From an uncultured Spartobacteria bacterium (GTDB lineage: Bacteria; Verrucomicrobiota; Verrucomicrobiia; Chthoniobacterales; Chthoniobacteraceae): 64,000 bases of DNA. The stretch spans positions 1-64,000 of the forward strand of contig CAIZLD010000010.1 of the NCBI GenBank assembly GCA_903933715.1, written 5' to 3'. This document shows, in pieces, positions 32,061 through 41,312 of this stretch. A model generated the notes under the pieces. It was not told the DNA's origin and did not search any database. It worked only from the letters and a program-made list of their open reading frames with translations. The first letter of the stretch is position 1. Each line of letters starts with the position of its first letter. The position numbers and the translations under genes were made by a program.

Positions 32061-32906
32061 ATGGCGTTCGGTTTTTTTAAATCCATCCTTCAAAAATTCT
32101 CCGGGAAGCCGGTGGATTGGGACGAGCTTGAAGAGACCCTCATCCGGGCCGACCTGGGGGTGCCGATGACGATGAAAATCGTCGCCGCGCTGCAACCGCG
32201 CGAGAATATCACCGCCAACGACATCGTCGAAGTCACCCGCGAGGAGATCGCCAAAGTCCTCCCGTTCGATAATCCTCCGCTGCGGCCGTTGCCCGCCAAG
32301 CCGAAGGTGATCCTGATGGTGGGCGTCAACGGCACCGGGAAAACGACCACGACGGCCAAGCTTGCCTATTATTTGAAGTCAACCCGGCACAGCGTCCTGC
32401 TGGCCGCCGCCGACACCTTTCGCGCCGCCGCCATTGAGCAACTTGGCGTCTGGGCCGAGCGCATCGGCGTTGAAATGATCAAAGGGCAATACAATGCCGA
32501 TCCGGCGGCCCTTTGCTACGACGCCTACACCGCGGCCGACAAAAAGAATATCGAGTTTCTCATCTGCGACACGGCGGGGCGGCTCCACACGAAGTCGAAC
32601 CTGATGGCCGAGCTGACCAAGATCAAGACGACGCTCGCCAAGCACGACCCGGAAGCGCCGCACGAGGTCTGGATCGTCGTCGATGCCACCACTGGGAGCA
32701 ACGCCTTGGCGCAAGCCCGCGAGTTTCATCAGGCGATCGGGCTCACCGGGGTGGTCGTCACCAAGCTCGACGGCAGCGGCAAAGGAGGCGGCGTGATTGC
32801 GATCCAGAATGAACTCGGCTTGCCCACCCGCTTTATCGGCACCGGCGAAAAGCTCGACCAGCTCGCGCCGTTTAATGGCCGCGAGTTTTTGGAATCGATG
32901 ATTTAG
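32061..32906 (+). CDS. ftsY: Signal recognition particle receptor FtsY
   Basis: SRP GTPase motifs: ILMVGVNGTGKTTTTAKLAYY, AADTFRAAAIEQL, FLICDTAGRLHTKSNLM, VVTKLDGSGKGG. Confidence 0.94.
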   Translation: MAFGFFKSILQKFSGKPVDWDELEETLIRADLGVPMTMKIVAALQPRENITANDIVEVTREEIAKVLPFDNPPLRPLPAKPKVILMVGVNGTGKTTTTAKLAYYLKSTRHSVLLAAADTFRAAAIEQLGVWAERIGVEMIKGQYNADPAALCYDAYTAADKKNIEFLICDTAGRLHTKSNLMAELTKIKTTLAKHDPEAPHEVWIVVDATTGSNALAQAREFHQAIGLTGVVVTKLDGSGKGGGVIAIQNELGLPTRFIGTGEKLDQLAPFNGREFLESMI

Positions 32907-32978
32907 GTAGTGTCATGTGTCCCATGAGACTTATGGGACCCGTTGGAATCATGGGATCAATAAGCCGGCCATCCGTTC
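32847..32978 (+). repeat. 132-bp direct repeat, copy 1 (covers the ftsY 3' end)
   Basis: Aligns to 33159-33290 at a constant 312-bp offset with only a few mismatches. Confidence 0.92.
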
Positions 32979-32987
32979 GCCGCCTCT

Positions 32988-33096
32988 CGTTCCCAACACT
33001 CCATTTGGGAACGCCGTTGTCCCGGCAACTCGATTGCCAGGATCGCCGCAATGGAGTTGCGGCTTCAAGTGCGTTCCAAAATAGAATTTTGGAACG
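32988..33096. repeat. CGTTCCCAA / CGTTCCAAAAT palindromes
   Basis: CGTTCCCAA-N8-TTGGGAACG (32988-33013) and CGTTCCAAAAT-N3-ATTTTGGAACG (33072-33096). Confidence 0.8.
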
Positions 33097-33158
33097 AGAA
33101 AACTCCTTTGCGCCTTTGCGTCTTTGCGAGAAATAAACTCTAAAGCGGCAGCAGGGCA

Positions 33159-33290
33159 GAAAAGCTCGACCAGCTCGCGCCTTTTAATGCCCGCGAGTTT
33201 TTGGAATCGATGATTTAGATGGGGTCATGTGTCCCATGAGACTTATGGGACCCATTGGAATCATGGGATCAATAAGCCGGCCATCCGTTC
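33159..33290 (+). repeat. 132-bp direct repeat, copy 2 (pseudo ftsY tail)
   Basis: Encodes EKLDQLAPFNAREFLESMI* in frame with the real FtsY C-terminus EKLDQLAPFNGREFLESMI*, but has no upstream gene body. Confidence 0.92.
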
Positions 33291-33439
33291 CCGTTTTCAA
33301 AAATCGCTTGCCTTGCCGGAGGGGGCAGTGTAAGGGTGGCACCAGTGAAACTTTCCTTGCATTGGTGGCGTTAGCAGACGGGCTCGCGGCTTTCAGTAGT
33401 CGCGGTCGATCGCTTCGTTTTCAATGCGTCGAACTCCTC

Positions 33440-33473
33440 GCCCGATGATTAACTAAATCGTCGGGCTTTTTTT
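33440..33473 (+). terminator. Rho-independent terminator or attenuator upstream of hisI-trpEG
   Basis: GCCCGATGA-N9-TCGTCGGGC followed by TTTTTTTA; ends about 27 nt before the hisI start. Confidence 0.75.
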
Positions 33474-33499
33474 ATTTCCTTAAACCATAACCATCCGAA

Positions 33500-33895
33500 A
33501 TGAACCTCGATTTCAAATTCAACAGCGACGGATTGATCCCCGCCATCATTCAGCAGACCCAGAACGGCAAGCCAACCGCCGGGCGAGTTATCATGATGGC
33601 CTGGATGAACCGCCTCGCCCTCGAAAAGACGATTGAAACCGGGTTCATGCATTACTGGAGCCGTTCGCGCCAGAAGCTGTGGCTCAAGGGGGAGTCCAGC
33701 GGCCACACCCAGCGCGTGCTGCGATGGTATGCCGATTGCGACGTTGACGCGCTGCTCTTTGAAGTTGACCAAGAGGGGGCGGCTTGCCACACCGGCCATG
33801 CTTCCTGCTTTTACCAATCTTTCGGACGGGATGGATCGCCCGAGCCGATTACGGATTCACTCATTTTCGATCCCGAACAGGTTTATAAAAAGTGA
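33500..33895 (+). CDS. hisI: Phosphoribosyl-AMP cyclohydrolase
   Basis: [76 protein letters not shown]. Confidence 0.93.
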   Translation: MNLDFKFNSDGLIPAIIQQTQNGKPTAGRVIMMAWMNRLALEKTIETGFMHYWSRSRQKLWLKGESSGHTQRVLRWYADCDVDALLFEVDQEGAACHTGHASCFYQSFGRDGSPEPITDSLIFDPEQVYKK

Positions 33896-35418
33896 CCACC
33901 CATCTTATTACGCCCAGCCGCGAGGAATTTTGCGCGCTGGCAACCCGGGGCAATCTCATTCCCGTCAGCACGGAGTTGATCGCCGACGCGGAAACGCCGA
34001 TCTCCGCTTTCGCCAAGCTCGACCGCGGCGGGCATACGTTCATGCTCGAAAGCGCCGAGAACAGTGACGAGGGAGGGCGATATTCGTTTGTCGGAACCGA
34101 TCCGCGCATCCTGTTTCAAGCCCATGGCCGCCAGATTACCGTGACCGAAGCCGGGGAGACGCGCTCTTACCAGGCCGAGGGAGATCCGCTTTGCGCGCTG
34201 CAAGCTTTGATGGCCCGCTTCCAGCCGGTGGCCATGCCCGGTCTGCCCCGGTTTTTCGGGGGAGCCGTCGGCTACATGGCTTACGACATGGTGCGGTTTT
34301 TTGAACCGGCCATTGGGGAGCTGCCGAGCGAGAAAAGCCCGCCCAACGAAGTGCCCGACATGGTCTTTATGATCACGGACACGCTGCTCATTTTCGACCA
34401 CCGTTTGCGGCGTCTGCGCCTGCTCTGCAACGCGCTGGTGGAGGGCGATCCCGGTACCGCCTACGACGTGGCGTGCGAGAAAATCGAGGCGTTGGTCGAG
34501 CGGCTTGCCCGGCCCGCGTTCCTGCCGCCGGTGAACATCCGCACCCACGTTGAGCCGGAAGCTCCGCGCAGCAACACCACGCGCGAGGAGTTTCACCAAA
34601 TGGTGAACCATGCCAAGGAATACATCCAGGCGGGGGACATTTTCCAGGTCGTTCTCTCGCAACGGTTTGAGACCGATTTCGAGGGGGACGCCCTGCAAAT
34701 CTATCGGACGCTGCGTTACATCAATCCTTCGCCCTACCTGTTCTGCTTCAAGTTTGCCGACGAGTTTGCGCTGGTGGGCAGTTCGCCCGAGGTCCACGTG
34801 CGGGCCATCGAGGGGAATATCACCATCCGCCCCATCGCCGGAACCCGCAAACGAGGCGCGACCCCGGAGCAAGACGCCGCCAATGCGAGGGAATTGCTGG
34901 CCGATCCGAAGGAACGGGCCGAGCACCTCATGCTCGTTGATTTGGCCCGCAACGACGTGGGCCGGGTCTGTGAATTTGGAACCGTGCAAGTCACCGATTT
35001 CATGACGATCGAGCGGTACAGCCACGTCATGCACATCGTCTCGAACGTGGTCGGGAAATTGCGCGAGGGGGCCAACGCTTACGACGTGCTGCGGGCGACT
35101 TTCCCGGCGGGAACCGTCTCCGGTTCGCCCAAAGTCCGCGCCATGCAGATCATCAATCAATCGGAGAAAAGCCGCCGCTACGCTTACGCGGGGGCGGTTG
35201 GTTATTTCGGCTTCGATGGCAATCACGACTCGTGCATTACCTTGCGGAGCGTGTTGCTCAAGGACGGGAAAGCGTTCGTGCAGGCGGGCGGCGGCGATGT
35301 CGCCGATTCCGATCCGGAGGGGGAATACCAGGAGACCGTCAACAAAGCAATGGCCGTGATGCGAGCCATCGAACACGCCAAGGGAGCCGCCGAAGGGGGT
35401 TGCCACCATCACCATTAA
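33892..35418 (+). CDS. trpE: Anthranilate synthase component I
   Basis: [73 protein letters not shown] start overlapping the hisI stop. Confidence 0.93.
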   Translation: MTTHLITPSREEFCALATRGNLIPVSTELIADAETPISAFAKLDRGGHTFMLESAENSDEGGRYSFVGTDPRILFQAHGRQITVTEAGETRSYQAEGDPLCALQALMARFQPVAMPGLPRFFGGAVGYMAYDMVRFFEPAIGELPSEKSPPNEVPDMVFMITDTLLIFDHRLRRLRLLCNALVEGDPGTAYDVACEKIEALVERLARPAFLPPVNIRTHVEPEAPRSNTTREEFHQMVNHAKEYIQAGDIFQVVLSQRFETDFEGDALQIYRTLRYINPSPYLFCFKFADEFALVGSSPEVHVRAIEGNITIRPIAGTRKRGATPEQDAANARELLADPKERAEHLMLVDLARNDVGRVCEFGTVQVTDFMTIERYSHVMHIVSNVVGKLREGANAYDVLRATFPAGTVSGSPKVRAMQIINQSEKSRRYAYAGAVGYFGFDGNHDSCITLRSVLLKDGKAFVQAGGGDVADSDPEGEYQETVNKAMAVMRAIEHAKGAAEGGCHHHH

Positions 35419-35430
35419 AGGAAAACGCCA

Positions 35431-35993
35431 TGTTACTCGTCATCGATAATTACGACTCGTTTACCTACAATCTGGTGCAATATTTCGGCGAACTCGGGGC
35501 CGATCTGCTCGTCAAACGCAACGACGAGATCACGCTGGCTGAGATTGCCGCGCTCAAGCCGGAGCGGATTTGCATTTCGCCCGGTCCTTGCACGCCCAAG
35601 GAGGCCGGGATCAGTTGCGAGGTGATCCGGGAATTTGGGCCGCGCGTGCCGCTGCTGGGGGTTTGCCTCGGGCATCAAGCCATCGGCGATGTGTATGGCG
35701 GCGACGTCGTCCGCGCTGGACGGCTCATGCACGGGAAGACCTCGCCCATTTTGCACGACGGCAAAGGGATTTTCGCCGGGTTGCCGAGTCCGTTCGAAGC
35801 GACCCGCTACCATTCGCTCTTGGTGAAACGGGAGACGTTCCCGGCGTTGCTGGAAATCTCAGCCGAGACGGCGGAAGGGGAAATCATGGGACTGCGCCAC
35901 CGCGAATTCCCGATCCACGGGGTGCAATTCCACCCGGAGTCGATCCTGACGCTCGAAGGCAAAAAGCTGTTGCAGAATTTCCTGAACCTTTAG
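35431..35993 (+). CDS. trpG: Anthranilate synthase component II (glutamine amidotransferase)
   Basis: [65 protein letters not shown]. Start trimmed to ATG 35431. Confidence 0.93.
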
Positions 35994-36070
35994 GGAGCGC
36001 GGCTGCTGCTCCATTCGTCCATTCCCATTTTCGCGATGGGATTAATGGAATTATGGCAAGCCGCCCCCAA

Positions 36071-36109
36071 AACGCAACAAGAGCCGGGATTTCTCCCGGC
36101 CCTTGCGTT
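36071..36109. terminator. Hairpin between convergent trpG and ferritin genes
   Basis: AACGCAA...GCCGGGA-ttTC-TCCCGGC...TTGCGTT long imperfect hairpin in the convergent intergenic space. Confidence 0.6.
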
Positions 36110-36142
36110 ACTAATTTTCGGAAATCCTTTTTGGCAAACGCT

Positions 36143-36655
36143 CTATTCCCCGCCCTTACTGAGGATTTTGACGATATGGCGGTCGAGTGAAGTCATGCTA
36201 CCGGCGCAGGTCGCCCCGCCGATGAGGTCCACCATTTCGTCCATCGAAGCTTCTTCCTCAACCTGCTCGTTGATGAACCATTGCATCAAAAGCGCGGCGG
36301 GATAGTCGCCCTCCTTGGTGGCGGTTTCATAGACCGTGTTGATCTTCGCGGTGGTCACGCCTTCCATCGACTGGGCGAGTTTGGCGAGTTCCATCACGCT
36401 GCTGAATTCGGTCTTAGGGGCAGCGAGAGCGCCCGTTTCGGGAGTCTCGCCCCGATCCAAAAGATGTTCGGCGATTTTCTCGGCGTGTTCGCGTTCTTCG
36501 CCGGACTGCTTGTGGAAATAGCTGCCGAATCCCTTCAGATTCTTCTTTTTGCACCAGATGGCGAGCGCCTCGTAAGCGTGGGCGTTGTTAAGTTCGTCGT
36601 TGTACTGCGCTTTGAGCGCCGCGAGCGTGGCGGGTTTGATGGCGATTTTAGGCAT
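36143..36655 (-). CDS. Ferritin-like non-heme iron storage protein
   Basis: LKAQYNDELNNAHAYEALAIWCKKKNLKGFGSYFHKQSGEEREHAEKIAEHLLDRG. Confidence 0.88.
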   Translation of the reverse strand: MPKIAIKPATLAALKAQYNDELNNAHAYEALAIWCKKKNLKGFGSYFHKQSGEEREHAEKIAEHLLDRGETPETGALAAPKTEFSSVMELAKLAQSMEGVTTAKINTVYETATKEGDYPAALLMQWFINEQVEEEASMDEMVDLIGGATCAGSMTSLDRHIVKILSKGGE

Positions 36656-36820
36656 ATTTTGTATTTAGGTTGTTGAAACGGTGAGCTGATTCAAACTGGC
36701 TTGTGGACCTAATCTGGCGTTATCGGTGGAAAATGCCGATTTCGCGATTGTATGGACTTTGGAGAGCGAAAGCAAACTCACTTAAGTTATTTATCAAACT
36801 AACACTTACGGAATGAAAAG

Positions 36821-37213
36821 CTATGGCTGGTTATCCGGTGCGTCGATCGGCCAACTATGAAAAAGACAAGCGCCGCCTTCACGGACTGCTTCCTCAATGA
36901 GTTCCCGTGGAGTGGGACTCTCTTCGTAATCGTTGTCGGTGTTGGATTCGCACTCGATGCAGACCAGTCTCCAAGTCTCGAAACGCACCGGTTGCCAACC
37001 TTCGTTTTGAATCAATGCGATTGCCTGCAGCTCGGCTGTCCGCAGATCGTCCGCATTCAAATAACAGTTGACGTAGGCGCCCCCAAGGTCTCCGAAGTCG
37101 TCGGAGCCGACTTGCGGGGCAGCTTCCAGGCGGATGAAAAAAACTTCTCTTGATGAAGAGCGAAAGACCGGAGCAAAACCGTCCGAATACAGATGAACGG
37201 GTTTTGAATTCAT
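36821..37213 (-). CDS. Hypothetical protein
   Basis: MNSKPVHLYSDGFAPVFRSSSREVFFIRLEAAPQVGSDDFGDLGGAYVNCYLNADDLRTAELQAIALIQNEGWQPV...; start trimmed to ATG at 37213; no family recognised. Confidence 0.6.
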   Translation of the reverse strand: MNSKPVHLYSDGFAPVFRSSSREVFFIRLEAAPQVGSDDFGDLGGAYVNCYLNADDLRTAELQAIALIQNEGWQPVRFETWRLVCIECESNTDNDYEESPTPRELIEEAVREGGACLFHSWPIDAPDNQP

Positions 37214-37262
37214 AACGTCTGAATCGCGCTTTGTCCGAAGACTCGCTTGTCTAAAAAGAGTC

Positions 37263-38234
37263 CTAATCCCCGTAGCCGTTCGGGTGCTTGGTGTGCCACG
37301 CCCAGGCGCTTTCGATGATCTTCTCGATCGACTGGTATTGCGGATTCCAACCCAACTCGCGCTTGATTTTATCGGAAGCGGCGATGAGCAGCGGCGGATC
37401 GCCGGGACGACGCGGTTTCTCCACCACGGCAATTTTCTTTCCTGTGACTTTCTCGCAGGTCGCGATGATCTCGCGGACGCTCGTGCCGCCACCGGTGCCG
37501 AGGTTGTAACGGGCGCTCTCCTTCATGCCGAGGGCGAGGATATGTGCTTGGGCGAGGTCGAGGATGTGGATGTAGTCGCGGATACAGGTGCCGTCCGGCG
37601 TCTCGTAATCGGTGCCGTAGATTTCCACGTTCTCTTTCTGCCCCAGAACGACCCTCAGGACGTTCGGGATGATGTGGGTCTCGGTGCGGTGATCCTCGCC
37701 GTAGATCTCGCTGGCTCCCGCCGCATTGAAGTAACGCAGGGCGACGTGCTTGATCCCGTGGATCTCGTCGTACCAACGGAGGATTTTCTCAAAAAGGAGC
37801 TTCGATTCGCCGTACGGGTTGATCGGTTGCTGGGGGAGCGTTTCGTCAATCGGGTTGCGCTCGGGTGGTCCGAACGTGGCGCAAGTGGAGGAGAAAACGA
37901 ACTTTTTAACGCCTGCCGCGACCATCGCATCGAGGAGATTGACCCCGCCGTAAACGTTGTTTCGGAAATATTTGGACGGGTTGACCATCGACTCGCCGAC
38001 CAGGGCGTTCGCGGCAAAGTGCATGACGGCTTCGGGCCCGACCTGGCGCATCGCATCGGCAATTTCCTCCGGCTTCTGGAGGTCGCCCACGATCAGCGGC
38101 GCGCGGGGATCAACCGCCTTGCGGTGGCCTTCGGTGAGATTGTCGAACACGGTGACTTCGTGCCCGAGGTTCAGTAACTGCTCCACGCAGATGCTGCCGA
38201 TATAACCGGCGCCGCCGGTAACAAAAATCTTCAT
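37263..38234 (-). CDS. galE: UDP-glucose 4-epimerase
   Basis: MKIFVTGGAGYIGSICVEQLLNLGHEVTVFDNLTEGH; YGESKLLFEKIL; LRYFNAAGAS; YNLGTGGGTSVREI. Confidence 0.92.
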   Translation of the reverse strand: MKIFVTGGAGYIGSICVEQLLNLGHEVTVFDNLTEGHRKAVDPRAPLIVGDLQKPEEIADAMRQVGPEAVMHFAANALVGESMVNPSKYFRNNVYGGVNLLDAMVAAGVKKFVFSSTCATFGPPERNPIDETLPQQPINPYGESKLLFEKILRWYDEIHGIKHVALRYFNAAGASEIYGEDHRTETHIIPNVLRVVLGQKENVEIYGTDYETPDGTCIRDYIHILDLAQAHILALGMKESARYNLGTGGGTSVREIIATCEKVTGKKIAVVEKPRRPGDPPLLIAASDKIKRELGWNPQYQSIEKIIESAWAWHTKHPNGYGD

Positions 38235-38382
38235 AGTTTTGGGTTGCGCAAAAGAGCCTCCAATTAAACAGGTTGTTCGCGTTTGATGAAGAGGAAAGTT
38301 CATTGACTCTCCAGTTGCCCATTTCCGGCAAATGCGCTTTAATGAGGAGAATTACTCCCCATTTCACCTCCCTGATCTGCTA

Positions 38383-40236
38383 ATGAAACTCCGTTCTCTG
38401 GCTCTCGTTTTCCTTCCCGTTCTCGCCTTCGCGCAAAATCCGGTGCCCGTTGCGACTCCGGCTGCTGACGGTAATTTTCTCCAGAACGGAAAATTCGAAA
38501 CCTTCACTTCCGAAGACAATTACTGGGACGGGGTTGATAACAGCGGCTTTCTTTCCGGCTTCCCCGGCTCAGCCGAAATTATTCAAGAAGGAGGCAGGGT
38601 GGGCAGAACGGCAATGGCACCCAGTGTGCAAGTGGCCGATCTTAATGGGGATGGCCTCTTGGATATCATGACTTCGGATGCGCTCGGGTATTTCCGCGTC
38701 TATTTTAATAAAGGCACAAGGGCCGAGCCGAAGTTCGATCATTGCGAATTTGTCCCCCTTTTCCTGCGCCGCATTCCGGTCGGAGGAAGTAATCCCTGGA
38801 CTGCCCTGCCGAAAATCTGCTTGTCGGATCTTTCCAAGAGTGGCGCGCTGGATCTGGTGATCGGCACCTATCTTGGCCAGGTTGTCATCGTCAAGAACAC
38901 CGGCAGCCGGTCCGTTCCCGAATGGCGTCAACCGGTCAAAATGGAAGCCGCCACGATTCCCACGTCCACGGAAGGTCGGCTTTGGGCCAATCTGGTTTCT
39001 CCGGCGGTTTTTGATTGGAATCAGGATGGCAGGCCCGATTTGATTCTTGGCGAAGGAAGCTATTCGGCGAATTGCGTGCATCTTTTGCTCAACGAAGGCA
39101 CCGGCTCAGCTCCCAAATTCAGTGAAGAAAGCCGCAGCTATCTTGCCTATGGGGATGGCCGCGAACAATTGACCCCGGCAGTGGTCGATTACAACGGGGA
39201 CGGCAATCCTGATTTGCTCGTGGGCGATCGCACCGGTCAAATCAATATCTATCTAAGCACCGGGAAATGGAAGAATGGCGACGAATTGAAACGCCAGGAG
39301 AACCCGGTCCTCTTTGGAACTGCCAAAACCGTCAGCGCGGGCGCCAACGGCGCCAGATGCGTAAGTCCCGCAGTGGGGGATCTCAATGGAGACGGTTTGT
39401 TTGATATCGTCGTGGGCGAACCCAACGGGCGCATCGCGATTTCTTACAATACCGGAACACCCACTGAACCCAAATTCGGGCCGCTCACTGAACTCAAAGG
39501 GCAGGATATCTGGAAGGCAGACACTGTTCGCAAACCGGCGAAATGGGATACCTATTTTGGCGAATGGGATGGGAATTTCTATGGAACGACGAGCGTCGTG
39601 AGCCCTGCCGAAGACCCCGAGGCGGCCCCCACCGAAAGCAAACACGTCCTCCGGTTCCAGTATCTCCCGTCTCAAAACCAGATCATTCGCAAACCCTCGG
39701 TGCCTTTTCCCGGCATCAGTAAGGTTCCGGAATACAGTAACCTTGGAGGAGGCTTTAGCCCCTCGCCGACTTTGCATTCATATCCTGCGTATCACAGTGT
39801 GGACCTCATGGGGTGGAGGGTTGATTCCAATATCATCATTGTCCGGCAAAGAATCGAAGTCGGGTTATTGAAGCCAAATACCAACTACAAACTGACTTTC
39901 AAGGTCAAGGGGCGCGGGATCAAAGATGCCGGCGTACACTTTAGCTTCGGAGGCTGGCTCATCAAGGGCGGCAGCGGCACTCGCAACCTGGTTTTTGGTT
40001 CGACCTTCCAGAAGGCTGACTTTATGGTAAGCCCCAACTGGACTACTATTACTAAACAGCTCAATCTGAAGTTCGAGAAGACCAAGGAAAACGATCCTAG
40101 CGAACTCAATACGCCCGAGAAATGGGTTAATTCCGGCGGACAGACAGACTACCGCGGTCTGTTGGAAATCCGCGCGACCGCGGCCCCGGATGCATCGGTT
40201 CTTTATCTTGACGACATCCGGCTCGTCCCGCAGTAG
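38383..40236 (+). CDS. Secreted FG-GAP/VCBS repeat protein with C-terminal carbohydrate-binding-like region
   Basis: Signal peptide MKLRSLALVFLPVLAFAQ; repeated VADLNGDGLLDIMTSD, DWNQDGRPDLILGEG, DYNGDGNPDLLVGD, DLNGDGLFDIVVGE motifs. Confidence 0.82.
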   Translation: MKLRSLALVFLPVLAFAQNPVPVATPAADGNFLQNGKFETFTSEDNYWDGVDNSGFLSGFPGSAEIIQEGGRVGRTAMAPSVQVADLNGDGLLDIMTSDALGYFRVYFNKGTRAEPKFDHCEFVPLFLRRIPVGGSNPWTALPKICLSDLSKSGALDLVIGTYLGQVVIVKNTGSRSVPEWRQPVKMEAATIPTSTEGRLWANLVSPAVFDWNQDGRPDLILGEGSYSANCVHLLLNEGTGSAPKFSEESRSYLAYGDGREQLTPAVVDYNGDGNPDLLVGDRTGQINIYLSTGKWKNGDELKRQENPVLFGTAKTVSAGANGARCVSPAVGDLNGDGLFDIVVGEPNGRIAISYNTGTPTEPKFGPLTELKGQDIWKADTVRKPAKWDTYFGEWDGNFYGTTSVVSPAEDPEAAPTESKHVLRFQYLPSQNQIIRKPSVPFPGISKVPEYSNLGGGFSPSPTLHSYPAYHSVDLMGWRVDSNIIIVRQRIEVGLLKPNTNYKLTFKVKGRGIKDAGVHFSFGGWLIKGGSGTRNLVFGSTFQKADFMVSPNWTTITKQLNLKFEKTKENDPSELNTPEKWVNSGGQTDYRGLLEIRATAAPDASVLYLDDIRLVPQ

Positions 40237-40264
40237 TGCGGTCCAGTCCAGATTAGTTTTTTCG

Positions 40265-40296
40265 AAATGGGCGCTCAAGGGCGCCCATTTTTCTTT
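40265..40296 (+). terminator. Rho-independent terminator after the FG-GAP gene
   Basis: AATGGGCGC-tcaagg-GCGCCCATT followed by TTTCTTTTT. Confidence 0.85.
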
Positions 40297-40318
40297 TTCA
40301 GAATCCGTGGACAGGCAT

Positions 40319-40552
40319 TAGAATCGACATTCAGATCGAGCCAAACCCAAAGGGTTTGAAGCCCATAGCCGGTGGTTGAGCGTTAGCGACACCACCGGAT
40401 GAGGTGTTGGAAAGAATTCACCCCAAAGGGGTGGCAGAGCCATCGCCTCGTTTTCTGCCACCCCTTTGGGGTGAGGCGCGGTTTTGCATTGACCGGTGGT
40501 GTCGCTAACGCTCAACCACCGGCTATGGGCTTCAAACCCTTTGGGTTTGCTA
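40319..40552. repeat. Long nested palindrome related to the 23198-23394 element
   Basis: Starts TAGAATCGACATTCAGATCGAG; perfect 57-bp arms 40342-40398 / 40493-40549; inner perfect 20-bp arms 40419-40438 / 40454-40473. Confidence 0.85.
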
Positions 40553-41221
40553 GACTTGAGCGACCGGAGCAACGGGGAGGCGCGCTGCGGCGGGAAGCGC
40601 CCCTTTGCGGATCCAGCCGAGCGGCTTGCCGAGCGGCAGCAGCGTGCGACCGAAATAGCTGTTGAGGAAGACCGCGCCCGCGGCATAGAAACCAAGGAGT
40701 GAAATGAGGAGTTCGGACCACGCGGCAAGCGGGTTAAATAGCTCCGGCTTGATCCCCATGATGGCGAGTCCAAGCGAGGGGAGGAGGATATTGATGAGCA
40801 CCAAAATGGCAGCGAAGACTTTGTTGGCTTCGAGAGATGCAACCAGGATGAAGAATGAAAAAATGGCGTAGCCGAAACAAGCAAACGCGAATTGCTTGGG
40901 ATCTGCGTCCGAGACCGGCCCAAACCACCCGAGCTTGATGGCCCACGTCATCGAGACGGCAACCCAGAAGAGGCCATAAACGCCGAGGACGATGGCGCCA
41001 AAATAGTTATTCTTTTTGAAGTCGATGGTGGAGGCCCAAATCTGAGCGATGGAACCGAGAAAGAGTGCCCACGGGATCAAATTAGAGATGCCGCTGGTCC
41101 AGTGCATCTTCGCTGAAGCGGCGACGAAGGTCACCATGGCAAGCCCGAATACGCCAAGGGCGGTCGGGTCGGACATTACAATTTTGGTTTCGGTAACAGG
41201 TGAGTGAGGTTGATTTTGCAT
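40550..41221 (-). CDS. GPR1/FUN34/YaaH (SatP) family acetate/succinate transporter-like membrane protein
   Basis: LGVFGLAMVTFVAASAK; WALFLGSIAQIWASTIDFKKNNYFGAIVLGVYGLFWVAVSM; six hydrophobic segments. Start could be 41221 or 41176. Confidence 0.72.
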   Translation of the reverse strand: MQNQPHSPVTETKIVMSDPTALGVFGLAMVTFVAASAKMHWTSGISNLIPWALFLGSIAQIWASTIDFKKNNYFGAIVLGVYGLFWVAVSMTWAIKLGWFGPVSDADPKQFAFACFGYAIFSFFILVASLEANKVFAAILVLINILLPSLGLAIMGIKPELFNPLAAWSELLISLLGFYAAGAVFLNSYFGRTLLPLGKPLGWIRKGALPAAARLPVAPVAQV

Positions 41222-41312
41222 GCGGCGCGGACAATAGCGGAGATGCCAGCAGGTTGTCACGGTCCAGTTTAAGGCAGTTCTCTGGAGGCGGGAGCCAGTG
41301 AAGCCAACGACG

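Noticed and set aside
33227-33448. 73-aa ORF (MCPMRLMGPIGIMGSISRPSV...) as a gene or leader peptide
   Set aside because: Begins inside the duplicated repeat and ends inside the terminator stem; no Trp/His codon run to support a leader peptide.
33883-35415. 510-aa minus-strand ORF opposite trpE
   Set aside because: Exact antisense of trpE, no domain, typical GC-rich shadow.
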